This document shows, in pieces, positions 18,029-26,810 of a DNA stretch of 64,000 bases; positions within the stretch are counted from its first letter, which is position 1; every line of letters begins with the position of its first letter. The notes under the pieces are model-generated. The model was not told the origin of the DNA, searched no databases, and saw only the letters and a program-made list of their open reading frames with translations. Where the stretch lies: assembly GCF_014203395.1 (NCBI RefSeq), contig NZ_JACHIW010000001.1:3579501-3643500 (forward strand), written 5' to 3'. The position numbers were made by a program, and so were the translations under genes. Source of the DNA: Saccharopolyspora phatthalungensis (GTDB lineage Bacteria > Actinomycetota > Actinomycetes > Mycobacteriales > Pseudonocardiaceae).

Positions 18029-19899
18029 CGTCCCACTCCCAATTCGGCGTGGACGTCGCCCAGGACGGCCAGCGCATCGCATCCGGCGAAGACGAATCCG
18101 TCGATGCCTTCCGGCGCCGGATCGCTCGGTTTCCCGGCCAACAGCACCCGCTTGGCCCCAGCTTCGCGCAGCGCACGCGCGGTGTCGGCGGCCCGTTCTG
18201 CGTAGAGCGTGTCCCTGGAGCACAGGCACACCACGGGCGTGCCGGTGTAGGCCGCCACAACATCCCGCGCGGACTCCGTCGCCCCGGCATCAGCGCTGGC
18301 AATGCCGCCCGCGGCGAAGAGGTTCCGCGCGAACGACGCACGCGCGTTGTACGCCGCCAGCGAGCCCAGCGTCGCCAGGAACACCGCGGGCCTGCTGCCG
18401 GTGGCGGCCAGCTGCGCATCGGCGGCCTCGCGCAGCCGTTCGAAGTCCTCCGCATAGCGGTGCACCGGCAGGCCGCCCGAAGGCCGTTCAGGCGCCGGCG
18501 CCCGCTCCAGCGGCGGCTCGTCGAGATCCGGGAACTCGCTGACGCCGGTGATCGCGTCCTTGCGGTGCGCGATCGCGTTGCGGCGTGCTTCCCAGGTCGC
18601 GGCCAGCCGGTCGGCGACCAGGCCGGACTCCAGCGCGGCGGGCAGCCCGCCGGCCGCCTCGATCTCCTGGAACCACCGCCAACCGGCCTGCGCCAACTCC
18701 TCGGTCAGGGACTCGACGTAGTAGGACCCACCCGCCGGGTCGATCACCTGCGCCAGGTGCGATTCCTCCAGCAGCAGCGCCTGGGTGTTGCGTGCGATGC
18801 GGCGGGCGAAGCCATCCGGCAGGCCGACCGCGGCGTCGAAGGGCAGCGCGGTCACCGCCTGCGCCCCGCCCATCCCGGCGGCGAAGGTAGCGATCGTGGT
18901 GCGCAACATGTTCACCCACGGGTCCCGGCGGGTCAGCATCGCCGCCGACGTCACCGCGTGCTGCACTTGCCCCCGCGCCGATTCCGATACACCACAAGCC
19001 CGGGTGACCTGCTCCCACAGCCGACGCCCCGCGCGCAGCTTGGCGATACCCAGGAACTGATCGGCCGTGGTGGCCACGCGGAACTCCAGCAGCCCGGCGG
19101 CCTTGTCGACCTCCAGCCCGGCCTCGGTCAGCCACCGCAGGTACGTCGTGGCCACCGCCAGCGAGCAGCCCAGCTCCTGCGCATCCGACCCACCTGCCTC
19201 GTGATAGGGCAACCCGTCCACGACCAGCGCTTTCAGCTCCGGGAACTCCGCGGCGCAGCGGCCGGCCAACCGCACGGCACCGTCGCGGTCGCCGGGCCGG
19301 CCGGTGCGGGCCTGCACCCCCAGCGGGTCGGCGCCGAGGTTTCCGCGCAACGCGCTGCCGCGCACGTCCTGACCGGCGGCCAGCGCCAGGAAAGCCTCGG
19401 CCGCCGCGACGAAGTCGGCACCCGCATCCAGGACCACGCAGATCATGTCCAGATGGACGCCTTCGAGCGCGTCCGCGAGGTCGGCCACGGCCAGTCCGCC
19501 CGGCCCCAGCCGCAGCCACAGCGACGACACCCCGTTGTAGAGATCCGCCAAGATCTCCCGGTTGGTCTCGGCCGCATCCGGGTTCTCGTGCCGCTGCCGC
19601 ACATCCCAGCCCTCGGCGACGCTGCCCTGCGGGCGGCTACCGCGCACGAACGGCACCAGCCCCGGCACACCGACCTCGCCCGGGCCCGCCGCGTACAACG
19701 GATGCACCGTGATCCCGTCATAAGTCGAGGAAGCCAGCACATCCTCGGGAGCCTCCGGTGCCGCGCCCTCGCCGAGCAGCCCCGATCGTTGCAGCACCTT
19801 CTGCACCTGCGCCCGCCACTGCTCGCGGGTCGGCTCGGGAAACTCCGCGGCAAGGACGAGTTCCGGCCTGCCGCCGCTCGACGTCGAGTGCGCCACCAT
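18025..19899 (-). CDS. mutA: Methylmalonyl-CoA mutase, small subunit
   Basis: About 624 residues. Homologous to MutB but catalytically inactive. The C-terminal cobalamin-like domain lacks the DxHxxG ligand motif, as is usual for the small subunit. Segments such as [16 protein letters not shown] [18 protein letters not shown] and [12 protein letters not shown] are typical. ATG 19899 or GTG 19905 are both possible. TACCAT (minus strand, 19912-19907) ends seven bases before the ATG and could place the transcript start at the start codon. First gene of mutA-mutB-meaB-gntR. Confidence 0.93.
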   Translation of the reverse strand: MVAHSTSSGGRPELVLAAEFPEPTREQWRAQVQKVLQRSGLLGEGAAPEAPEDVLASSTYDGITVHPLYAAGPGEVGVPGLVPFVRGSRPQGSVAEGWDVRQRHENPDAAETNREILADLYNGVSSLWLRLGPGGLAVADLADALEGVHLDMICVVLDAGADFVAAAEAFLALAAGQDVRGSALRGNLGADPLGVQARTGRPGDRDGAVRLAGRCAAEFPELKALVVDGLPYHEAGGSDAQELGCSLAVATTYLRWLTEAGLEVDKAAGLLEFRVATTADQFLGIAKLRAGRRLWEQVTRACGVSESARGQVQHAVTSAAMLTRRDPWVNMLRTTIATFAAGMGGAQAVTALPFDAAVGLPDGFARRIARNTQALLLEESHLAQVIDPAGGSYYVESLTEELAQAGWRWFQEIEAAGGLPAALESGLVADRLAATWEARRNAIAHRKDAITGVSEFPDLDEPPLERAPAPERPSGGLPVHRYAEDFERLREAADAQLAATGSRPAVFLATLGSLAAYNARASFARNLFAAGGIASADAGATESARDVVAAYTGTPVVCLCSRDTLYAERAADTARALREAGAKRVLLAGKPSDPAPEGIDGFVFAGCDALAVLGDVHAELGVGR

Positions 19900-19906
19900 G
19901 GGCACG

Positions 19907-19912
19907 ATGGTA
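19907..19912 (-). promoter_or_regulatory. Candidate -10 element of the mutA operon
   Basis: TACCAT on the minus strand, seven bases before the mutA ATG. The spacing and the lack of a ribosome-binding site suggest a leaderless transcript. The -35 region is not convincing. Confidence 0.35.
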
Positions 19913-20055
19913 GGCCGGTGCCCGCGAACCCAACCTGATCAAAGCTGTGACGCACGTCGCAAGCCGGACTTGCGGGTTACCCGGTTGTCGGCGTCAGCGA
20001 TGTCAAGCCCTCGAATTTGGTGGGTTGCGACAATCCCCTCACGCGGCGCGTGGGA

Positions 20056-20259
20056 CTAGGGGGCGGGGCCTCGGCCGCATAGGTGGTATACCCAACCGTG
20101 TTCCGGGGTGTAATGCAGTTCGTAATGCGTTTCGATCTTCGGGCCGTCGTGCAGGTGGATGTGCCGCAACAGCCGTCCCGCGACCGCCTCCGAATCGCGG
20201 AGATCCTGGACCCGGCCGTCCAGCGGCCCGCCGACGAAACGCACGTTCCGGCTCGCCAT
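20056..20259 (-). CDS. Small conserved hypothetical protein
   Basis: 67 residues starting at ATG 20259, with GGGAGG at good spacing on the minus strand. It begins MASRNVRFVGGPLDGRVQDL, a pattern seen in small actinobacterial proteins of unknown role. The rest is predicted beta-rich (THYELHYTPEHGWVYHL). It lies between mutA and the divergent helicase gene. Function unknown. Confidence 0.7.
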   Translation of the reverse strand: MASRNVRFVGGPLDGRVQDLRDSEAVAGRLLRHIHLHDGPKIETHYELHYTPEHGWVYHLCGRGPAP

Positions 20260-20392
20260 GACAACCCGCCTCCCGCACTTCACCGGTGTGTTCGGTCAAT
20301 GGTCCCCGATCGCAGGGGCCCGGCACCAGCGTGCGGACCGGCGTGCCCCCCGCTCGCACCGGCGGGAATTGACCAGGGACGATGGGGGCACG

Positions 20393-22906
20393 ATGAAGCT
20401 CACCGACCAGCTCCCAGCCCGCTCGACCGACACCCCGGACCCCGACGCGCTGCTCGATGCGTTCGTGTCCTGGACCGCCGACCAGGGCATCGAGCTCTAC
20501 CCGGCGCAGGAAGAAGCGCTGATGGAGGTCGTGACCGGGGCGAACCTGATCCTGAGCACGCCGACCGGTTCCGGCAAGAGCCTGGTGGCCACCGGTGCGC
20601 ACTTCACCGCGCTGGCCGCCGGCAAGCGCAGCTTCTACACCGCGCCGATCAAGGCGCTGGTGTCGGAGAAGTTCTTCTCGCTGGTGGACGTCTTCGGCGC
20701 GGACAACGTCGGCATGATGACCGGCGACAGCAGCGTCAACGCCGATGCCCCGATCATCTGCTGCACCGCGGAGATCCTGGCCAACATCGCGCTGCGCGAC
20801 GGCGACCGGGCCGATGTGGACCAGGTCGTGATGGACGAGTTTCACTTCTACTCCGAGCCCGACCGGGGCTGGGCGTGGCAGGTACCGCTGCTGGAGCTGC
20901 CGCGCACCCAGTTCGTGCTGATGTCGGCGACGCTGGGCGATGTCGGCTTCTTCCAGCAGGATCTGACCCGCCGCACCGGCCGGGAGACCGCGGTGGTCAC
21001 CTCGGCGGAGCGGCCGATCCCGCTGACCTTCCGCTACGCCAAGACGTCGCTGCACGAGACCATCGAGGAACTGCTGACCGGGCAGCAGGCCCCGGTGTAC
21101 GTCGTCTACTTCAACCAGGCGTCCGCGCTGGAGCAGGCGCAGGCGTTGATGAGCGTCAAGGTCGCCAGCCGCGAGCAGCGCGACCAGATCGCCGAGGCGA
21201 TCGGCGACTTCCGGTTCACCGCCGGGTTCGGCAAGACCCTGTCCCGGCTGGTCCGGCACGGGATCGGGGTGCACCACGCCGGGATGCTGCCGAAGTACCG
21301 GCGGCTGGTCGAACAGCTCGCGCAGGCCGGGCTGCTCAAGGTCATCTGCGGCACCGACACCCTCGGGGTGGGCATTAACGTGCCGATCCGCACCGTGCTG
21401 ATCACCGGGCTGACCAAGTACGACGGGGTGCGCACCCGGCATCTGAAGGCGCGGGAGTTCCACCAGATCGCCGGTCGTGCCGGGCGAGCCGGCTACGACA
21501 CCGCCGGGTACGTGGTGGTGCAGGCGCCCGAGCATGAGATCGAGAATGAGAAGGCGCTGGCCAAGGTCGGCGACGACCCGAAGAAGAAGCGCAAGCTGGT
21601 GCGCAAGAAGGCGCCCGAGGGCTTCGTGTCCTGGAGCGAGAAGACCTTCGAGAAGCTGGAGAGCGCCGAGCCGGAACCGCTGCGGTCCAGCTTCACCGTC
21701 AACCACGCGATGCTGCTCAACGTCATCAACCGGCCGGGCGACGCGTTCGCCGCGATGAAACACCTGCTCACCGACAATCACGAGGATCGGCCAACACAGC
21801 GGCGCCACATCCTGCGCGCCATCGCGATCTACCGCGCGCTGCTGGCCGCGGGGGTCGTGGAGCGCCTCGACGAGCCCGACCAGCAGGGCCGCCGGGTGCG
21901 GTTGACCGTGGACCTGCAGTTCGACTTCGCGCTCAACCAGCCGCTGTCGCCGTTCGCGCTGGCCGCGATCGAGCTGCTCGACGCCGAGTCGCCGACCTAC
22001 CCGATGGACGTGCTGTCGGTAATCGAGTCCACTTTGGACGATCCTCGGCAGGTGCTGTCGCAGCAGCAGTTCAAGGCCCGCGGCGAGGCCGTCTCGCAGA
22101 TGAAGGCGGACGGCATCGAGTACGACGAGCGGATGGAGCTGCTGGAGGAGATCACCCACCCCAAGCCGCTGGCCGAGCTGCTGGAGGCCGCCTACGAGAC
22201 CTACCGCAAGGGGCACCCGTGGGTCGGCGAGCACGAGCTGTCGCCGAAGTCGGTGGCGCGGGACATGTTCGAGAGGGCGATGAACTTCGTCGAGTTCGTC
22301 AACCACTACGGGCTGGCCCGCTCCGAGGGGCTGGTGCTGCGCTACCTGGCCGACGTCTACAAGGCGCTGCGGCACACGGTGCCCGACGATGCCAAGACCG
22401 AGGAGCTCACCGACATCATCGAGTGGCTTGGCGAGCTGGTGCGTCAGGTCGACTCCAGTCTGCTCGACGAGTGGGAGAAGCTGCGCCACCCGGGCGCGGA
22501 GCCGACGGCCGTGGCGGTGCCGGAGGCCCCGGAGCGGATCACCCTGAACAAGCGAGCTTTCCGGGTGCAGGTGCGCAACGCGATGTTCCGCCGCGTGGAG
22601 CTCGCGGCCCGGCGACGCTCCGACGAGCTGGGCGCGCTGGACGCGGAAAGCGGCTGGGACGCCGATGCGTGGGCCGACGCGCTGGACGACTACTTCGAGC
22701 AGCACGACGAGATCGGCACCGGCCCGGACGCGCGCGGCCCGGCGCTGCTGATGGTGACCGAGGAGCCGGATCGCTGGCTGGTCCGGCAGATCTTCGCCGA
22801 CCCCGCCGAGGACCACGACTGGGGCATCAGCGCCGAGGTCGACCTCGCCGCCTCCGACGAAACCGGCGTCGCGGTCCTGCGCGTCACCGGCGTGAACCAG
22901 CTCTGA
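20393..22906 (+). CDS. DEAD/DEAH-box (Ski2-like) helicase with DUF3516 C-terminus
   Basis: 837-residue superfamily 2 helicase. Walker A TPTGSGKS (residues 56-63), Walker B box DEFHFY (148-153, a DExH variant), SATLGD near 180, and the RecA2 arginine-finger motif QIAGRAGRAG (about 358-367). The long C-terminal part matches the DUF3516 region that accompanies this helicase type in actinobacteria. The start at ATG 20393 has GGGGG upstream; the frame is open further upstream without homologous sequence. Probable role in RNA or DNA unwinding; the exact substrate is unknown. Confidence 0.9.
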   Translation: MKLTDQLPARSTDTPDPDALLDAFVSWTADQGIELYPAQEEALMEVVTGANLILSTPTGSGKSLVATGAHFTALAAGKRSFYTAPIKALVSEKFFSLVDVFGADNVGMMTGDSSVNADAPIICCTAEILANIALRDGDRADVDQVVMDEFHFYSEPDRGWAWQVPLLELPRTQFVLMSATLGDVGFFQQDLTRRTGRETAVVTSAERPIPLTFRYAKTSLHETIEELLTGQQAPVYVVYFNQASALEQAQALMSVKVASREQRDQIAEAIGDFRFTAGFGKTLSRLVRHGIGVHHAGMLPKYRRLVEQLAQAGLLKVICGTDTLGVGINVPIRTVLITGLTKYDGVRTRHLKAREFHQIAGRAGRAGYDTAGYVVVQAPEHEIENEKALAKVGDDPKKKRKLVRKKAPEGFVSWSEKTFEKLESAEPEPLRSSFTVNHAMLLNVINRPGDAFAAMKHLLTDNHEDRPTQRRHILRAIAIYRALLAAGVVERLDEPDQQGRRVRLTVDLQFDFALNQPLSPFALAAIELLDAESPTYPMDVLSVIESTLDDPRQVLSQQQFKARGEAVSQMKADGIEYDERMELLEEITHPKPLAELLEAAYETYRKGHPWVGEHELSPKSVARDMFERAMNFVEFVNHYGLARSEGLVLRYLADVYKALRHTVPDDAKTEELTDIIEWLGELVRQVDSSLLDEWEKLRHPGAEPTAVAVPEAPERITLNKRAFRVQVRNAMFRRVELAARRRSDELGALDAESGWDADAWADALDDYFEQHDEIGTGPDARGPALLMVTEEPDRWLVRQIFADPAEDHDWGISAEVDLAASDETGVAVLRVTGVNQL

Positions 22907-23012
22907 GGCGGTTGTTCCTCCTTGCTGGCAGCGAGTGCCGAAGCCGTCACGCTCCGGGTCGCTGCCCGGTATCGTCGCGCGGAGGAGATCACAGCGCTGG
23001 TGGGGGTCTGGA

Positions 23013-25136
23013 ATGGACGGGTGGCACAACGCCAACAACGCTGCGGTGGACGGCAACGTGATCCAGGCCGGCCGCATCGAACGGCTGGTGATGAACGTTG
23101 GAGGCCAGGCGGAGCCACCGAAGCCGGACATGTTGCGGATCAACCCCGAACACCTCGGTTTCGCCAACCGGACCGCGGAACTCGCCGAGCTGGACCGGCT
23201 GTGGCGGGACGCGGAGCGCGCCGGAAAGCCCCTGGTCGTGGCGCTCAGCGGGATGATGGGCATCGGCAAGTCGCTGACCGCGCTGCGCTGGGCACACCGG
23301 GTGCGGGAGCAGTTCCCGGGCGGGATCTTCGTCGGTGACCTGCGCGGTTCCGATCCGGACGGGGCCCGGACGCCAGGCGAGGTGCTGGGCACCTTCCTCG
23401 GGCGCCTCGGGCTGGCCGGGGCGGCGCTGCCGCCGACCGAGGAAGAACGCAGCGCGGCGTTCCGTGAGATCACCGCGCACCGGCGGATTCTGTTGATCCT
23501 CGACGACGCCGCGACGGCCGCGCAGGTGCTGGCGTTGCTGCCGTCGTCGCCGACCAGCGCGGTGCTGGTGACCAGCCGCCGCGAGCTCACCTTCCTGGGC
23601 GGCGGTGTCCGGCCGATGCGGGTGGAGCCGTTCGAGGAGGAGGCGGCGATCGCGCTCCTGGCGGATTCACTCGGGGACAGCGATTCGATGGGGGAGGGCG
23701 CCGATTCAATGGGGGAGGGCGCCGAGGCCGAAGAAGCCGCACTGCGGAAGCTGAGCGAGGCGTGCGGGCGGCATCCGATGGCGTTGCAGGTGGCCGCCGC
23801 GCAGCTGTCCGGCCGGGTCTCGATATCGTCCTATGTGGACCGGATAGCACCGGATCTGCTGCGCCGCCTGGAAGTCGACGGGGAACGTCCCTTCGAAGGG
23901 GCCTTCGAGCTCGCCTATCTGGCGCTGCCGCCGGACCAGCGGCACGCCTACCGGCTGCTGGGTTGCCATCCGGGGGCGGAGTTTTCCCTACCGGCCGCTG
24001 CGGCACTGCTCGACCAGCCGGTCCCGGACGCAGAGGAGCTGCTCAGGGCGCTGTCCCGGGCGCACCTCGTGGCTCCGGTCGTACGCGCGCGGTACAGCAT
24101 CCACGCGCTGTTGCGGCAGCACGCGAAGGCCAAGGTGTCCGCGGGCGACGATTCGCGGGCCGCGCTGCGCCGGATCGTCGAGCACTACCACGACTTCGTG
24201 ATGGCGCGGGACGTCGTTCTCTCGAAGCGCTGGCGGCTCAGCACGCGCTACGAAGCGGTGATCCCGGCGCACGATGGCGAACGCGCGGAGGACCGGGCGC
24301 TGGCCGAGCTGGAAGAGGAGCGGGAGACCCTGTCGGCGCTGGTGGGCATCGCGGTCGAGGTCGGGCTGGACGACCGCGCCTGGCAGCTGTGCGAGAGTCT
24401 GTTCACCTACTACACCGATCGCAACTACTTCGTGGACCTGATCGAGATCCTGCCGGTCGGGATCGCGGCCGCCGAGCGGCTGGGTGACCACCGGGCTCTG
24501 GTGCGGATGCACTCGCACCTCGGTTCGGCGTGCTACGCGGTGGCGGAGTACCACGCCGCGCGCGAGCATTTCGCGCTTTCCTATGAGATCGCCGAGGTAA
24601 ACGGCGACGATTGGGGGCGGCAGAGCGCCATCGAATGGATCGGTCTCATCCACGAGCGGAACGCGGAGTACGACGCGGCGTTGGACTGCTTCGAGCGGTC
24701 GCGCGCCATCGTGGAACGGCATTTCCAGCCCGGTCGGCGGCGTCGGCCGCTGGCGCTCTACCGCATGCACTCGGGTCGGGTGCTGACCCGTGCCGGGCGG
24801 GCAGCGGAGGCCATGCCGCGGTTGATCGAGGCGTACGAGACGTTCGTCGAGCTGGGGGAGGTGGCCAACAGTGCGAAACTGGCGCTTTCGCTGGCCGAAG
24901 CCCAGTTGCGGGGCAACGACCTGGCGGCGGCTTCGAGTTGGGGCCGCACGGCCCTGGAACTGTGCCGGGCCGCGCGGATGCCGGCCGACGAAGCAGCGGC
25001 GCTGGAGCTGCTGGCCGAGCTCAGCGCCCGCAACGGCGACGAGCCGACGGCTGCGCAGCGGCGCCGGGAGGCGGCGGAAATCCTCACAGTGCTGGGGAAC
25101 AGGCGGGCGCAGGCGCTGTTGGCGCGCGGGTCATGA
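23013..25136 (+). CDS. STAND-family NTPase (NB-ARC with TPR-like C-terminus)
   Basis: 707 residues. A short N-terminal region (1-50, NNAAVDGNVIQAGRIERLVM) precedes the NB-ARC ATPase: P-loop GMMGIGKS (80-87), Walker B LLILDDA near 160-166, LVTSRR sensor, and GRHPMALQVA in place of GLPLAL. From about residue 430 to the end it is all-helical with TPR-like repeats (for example HLGSACYAVAEYHAAREHF). No DNA-binding domain is visible at either end, unlike SARP or LuxR-type relatives. A 21-base tandem repeat at 23682-23723 encodes two copies of DSMGEGA between ATPase and helical parts. The stop overlaps the convergent gene by six bases. It may be a signalling or defence STAND protein; the role is inference. 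Confidence 0.85.
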   Translation: MDGWHNANNAAVDGNVIQAGRIERLVMNVGGQAEPPKPDMLRINPEHLGFANRTAELAELDRLWRDAERAGKPLVVALSGMMGIGKSLTALRWAHRVREQFPGGIFVGDLRGSDPDGARTPGEVLGTFLGRLGLAGAALPPTEEERSAAFREITAHRRILLILDDAATAAQVLALLPSSPTSAVLVTSRRELTFLGGGVRPMRVEPFEEEAAIALLADSLGDSDSMGEGADSMGEGAEAEEAALRKLSEACGRHPMALQVAAAQLSGRVSISSYVDRIAPDLLRRLEVDGERPFEGAFELAYLALPPDQRHAYRLLGCHPGAEFSLPAAAALLDQPVPDAEELLRALSRAHLVAPVVRARYSIHALLRQHAKAKVSAGDDSRAALRRIVEHYHDFVMARDVVLSKRWRLSTRYEAVIPAHDGERAEDRALAELEEERETLSALVGIAVEVGLDDRAWQLCESLFTYYTDRNYFVDLIEILPVGIAAAERLGDHRALVRMHSHLGSACYAVAEYHAAREHFALSYEIAEVNGDDWGRQSAIEWIGLIHERNAEYDAALDCFERSRAIVERHFQPGRRRRPLALYRMHSGRVLTRAGRAAEAMPRLIEAYETFVELGEVANSAKLALSLAEAQLRGNDLAAASSWGRTALELCRAARMPADEAAALELLAELSARNGDEPTAAQRRREAAEILTVLGNRRAQALLARGS
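23682..23723 (+). repeat. In-frame 21-base tandem duplication
   Basis: Two adjacent 21-base copies, differing at one base, encode DSMGEGA twice (residues 224-237 of the NB-ARC protein). The length is a multiple of three, so copy changes keep the frame. Confidence 0.85.
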
Positions 25137-26786
25137 CGCCGCGACGGGCCGGCCGTTGACGTTCACGTCGGGGGAGAGTTCGGCGAGCTCGCGCCCCGCA
25201 GCCAACCACTCGAACACGGCGGAGGCGTAGAGCACCGGGTCGCCGGTTCCGGCGAGGCGTACCTGGTCGCCGCCCCGGGTTCGGACGACGCACGCACCAT
25301 CGTGCACCGCGGCGGCGAGTTGCAGGCCCGGGTGAGCGGAAATGGTTTCCCGGAGCCATGTTTCGGCGTGTTGACCCCAGGATTCGCCGTCTGTCAGCAC
25401 GAGCACGTCGGCGATGGCGCGGAGTCGTGGCCCGGGGTGGTGGGCTGCCACCACGAGGTGACTTCGTCGCGGAATCCTCGCCTGGGGAAGCATTTCCGCC
25501 GCATAGCGGTCCAAGGAGATCGACCGTCCGTTGTGGACCACGCCGGTGACGTGCATCGCGGTCGGTCGCCAGGACCAGTCCTCCGCCGGGAGCCCGGCCG
25601 TGGTGTCGGGCGGGACGCCGGGCTCGGTTCGGGGTTCGGTCAGGCCGAGCATCGAGTAGCACAGCGCCCGCAGGCGCCCTGCGGCTTCGTCCGGGTACGA
25701 GGTGATCGCCCGGTGCAGGGCGGCGGATTTTTCCGTTGTGTGCTCGGCCGCGACCTTCCGCAGCTGTGGAAGGAGCGACTGCCCCAGATCGAGCCGACCT
25801 GCTTGCGATGCGAGCAGCGCCACCGCCGAGTCCGGTGCAACCGAGGATTCCGGGAACGCCGCCAGCGACGTGGGTAACCCCAGCGCCGCGCCATAGGCTG
25901 TCACCGAGCCGTGATCGCCGATCAGCAGGTCGGCGGCCACCAGGGTGGCGCGCCAGCCCTGCTCCGGCGGCACCACCACCAGGCCCGAACGCCGGTGCGG
26001 TGCGAGCCAGCGGTGCATCTGGTGCGGGCCGTGCTCGTACCAGATGTGCGGATGCAGGATCGCCGCCACCCTGAAGTCGTCGACCGGCAGTTCGGCCAGC
26101 AGCCGCTCGTACAGCTCGCAGACCTCGCCTAGCAGCGAGTCATTGCGGTGCGTCGAGCTGACGGCGATGACGGTCTGGTCGTCGTCGGCACCGAGCGCCC
26201 GGCGATAGCGCGGCCGCCACGGCACGCTGGCACGGAGCCGGTCGTAGCAGGGATCGCCGGTGACGACGGCCACCTTGGCCGCCGCCGGGGCCACAGCGCG
26301 CAGCCGCGCGAGTTGCTCGTCGTGCGACAGCACGATCGCCGAGGAGATCGGGCGACCGTCGGCCAGCAGCAGATCAGACGACAGGCCAAAGGCTTCCGGG
26401 CTTCCGGGCTTCCGGGCTTCCGGGCTTCCGGGCTTCCGGGCTTCCGGGACGATCTTAGTGTACCGAATTCCGTGCGGTACCGAAAGGATCGGTGCAGTGA
26501 TGCCGTGCAGTCCACTGTGTCCGGCGGTGATGGCGAGCTGATATTCCCGCGGCGATTCCGGCTGGACCGGGAATACGCCCTTGGCGGCGAACAGTTCGGC
26601 CAGGCCGTTGGGCTGCGGATCGGCTCGGTTCCAGACGAAATCGAGCGAGACCCGGAAGTCGCCTTCGAACAGGTCCACGACGTCGAGTAGTCGCGTCATC
26701 GCCGTGACGTTGTCCACGACGACCAGGACGCGCCGCCGGGGCCGAATGGTTTCGAACCGCGAGCGGTCGTCCCAGGAGGTCGCCAT
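25131..26786 (-). CDS. Glycerophosphotransferase/glycosyltransferase-like protein with microsatellite
   Basis: 551 residues. The N-terminal part (RRRVLVVVDNVTAMTRLLDV) and middle part look like a GT-B-type fold. Blocks such as ILHPHIWYEHGP, LVVVPPEQGWRATLVAADLL and IGDHGSVTAYGAALGLPT resemble CDP-glycerol glycerophosphotransferase and related enzymes, where the last block contacts the donor nucleotide. I cannot name a substrate. Seven perfect copies of an 8-bp unit (26393-26448) sit inside the frame and encode EARKPGSP repeats near residues 113-131. Because the unit is not a multiple of three, gain or loss of a copy would shift the frame. The gene is convergent with the NB-ARC gene (six-base overlap) and starts 25 bases from the P-type ATPase gene. 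Confidence 0.72.
   Translation of the reverse strand: MATSWDDRSRFETIRPRRRVLVVVDNVTAMTRLLDVVDLFEGDFRVSLDFVWNRADPQPNGLAELFAAKGVFPVQPESPREYQLAITAGHSGLHGITAPILSVPHGIRYTKIVPEARKPGSPEARKPGSPEAFGLSSDLLLADGRPISSAIVLSHDEQLARLRAVAPAAAKVAVVTGDPCYDRLRASVPWRPRYRRALGADDDQTVIAVSSTHRNDSLLGEVCELYERLLAELPVDDFRVAAILHPHIWYEHGPHQMHRWLAPHRRSGLVVVPPEQGWRATLVAADLLIGDHGSVTAYGAALGLPTSLAAFPESSVAPDSAVALLASQAGRLDLGQSLLPQLRKVAAEHTTEKSAALHRAITSYPDEAAGRLRALCYSMLGLTEPRTEPGVPPDTTAGLPAEDWSWRPTAMHVTGVVHNGRSISLDRYAAEMLPQARIPRRSHLVVAAHHPGPRLRAIADVLVLTDGESWGQHAETWLRETISAHPGLQLAAAVHDGACVVRTRGGDQVRLAGTGDPVLYASAVFEWLAAGRELAELSPDVNVNGRPVAAS
26393..26448. repeat. 8-bp microsatellite, seven tandem copies
   Basis: CTTCCGGG is repeated seven times without a mismatch inside the coding sequence of the gene at 25131-26786; two more matching G bases precede the tract. 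The current copy number keeps the gene open. Confidence 0.97.
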
Positions 26787-26810
26787 GCCGCAACCATAAC
26801 GGCGGACAGA

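Noticed and set aside
20039..23590. 1183-codon minus-strand open frame opposite the helicase
   Set aside because: Antisense shadow of a well-supported helicase; composition typical of shadow frames (His/Arg/Gly/Val-rich).
26391..26448. CRISPR array interpretation of the tandem repeat
   Set aside because: The unit is only 8 bp and there are no spacers; it is a simple microsatellite.
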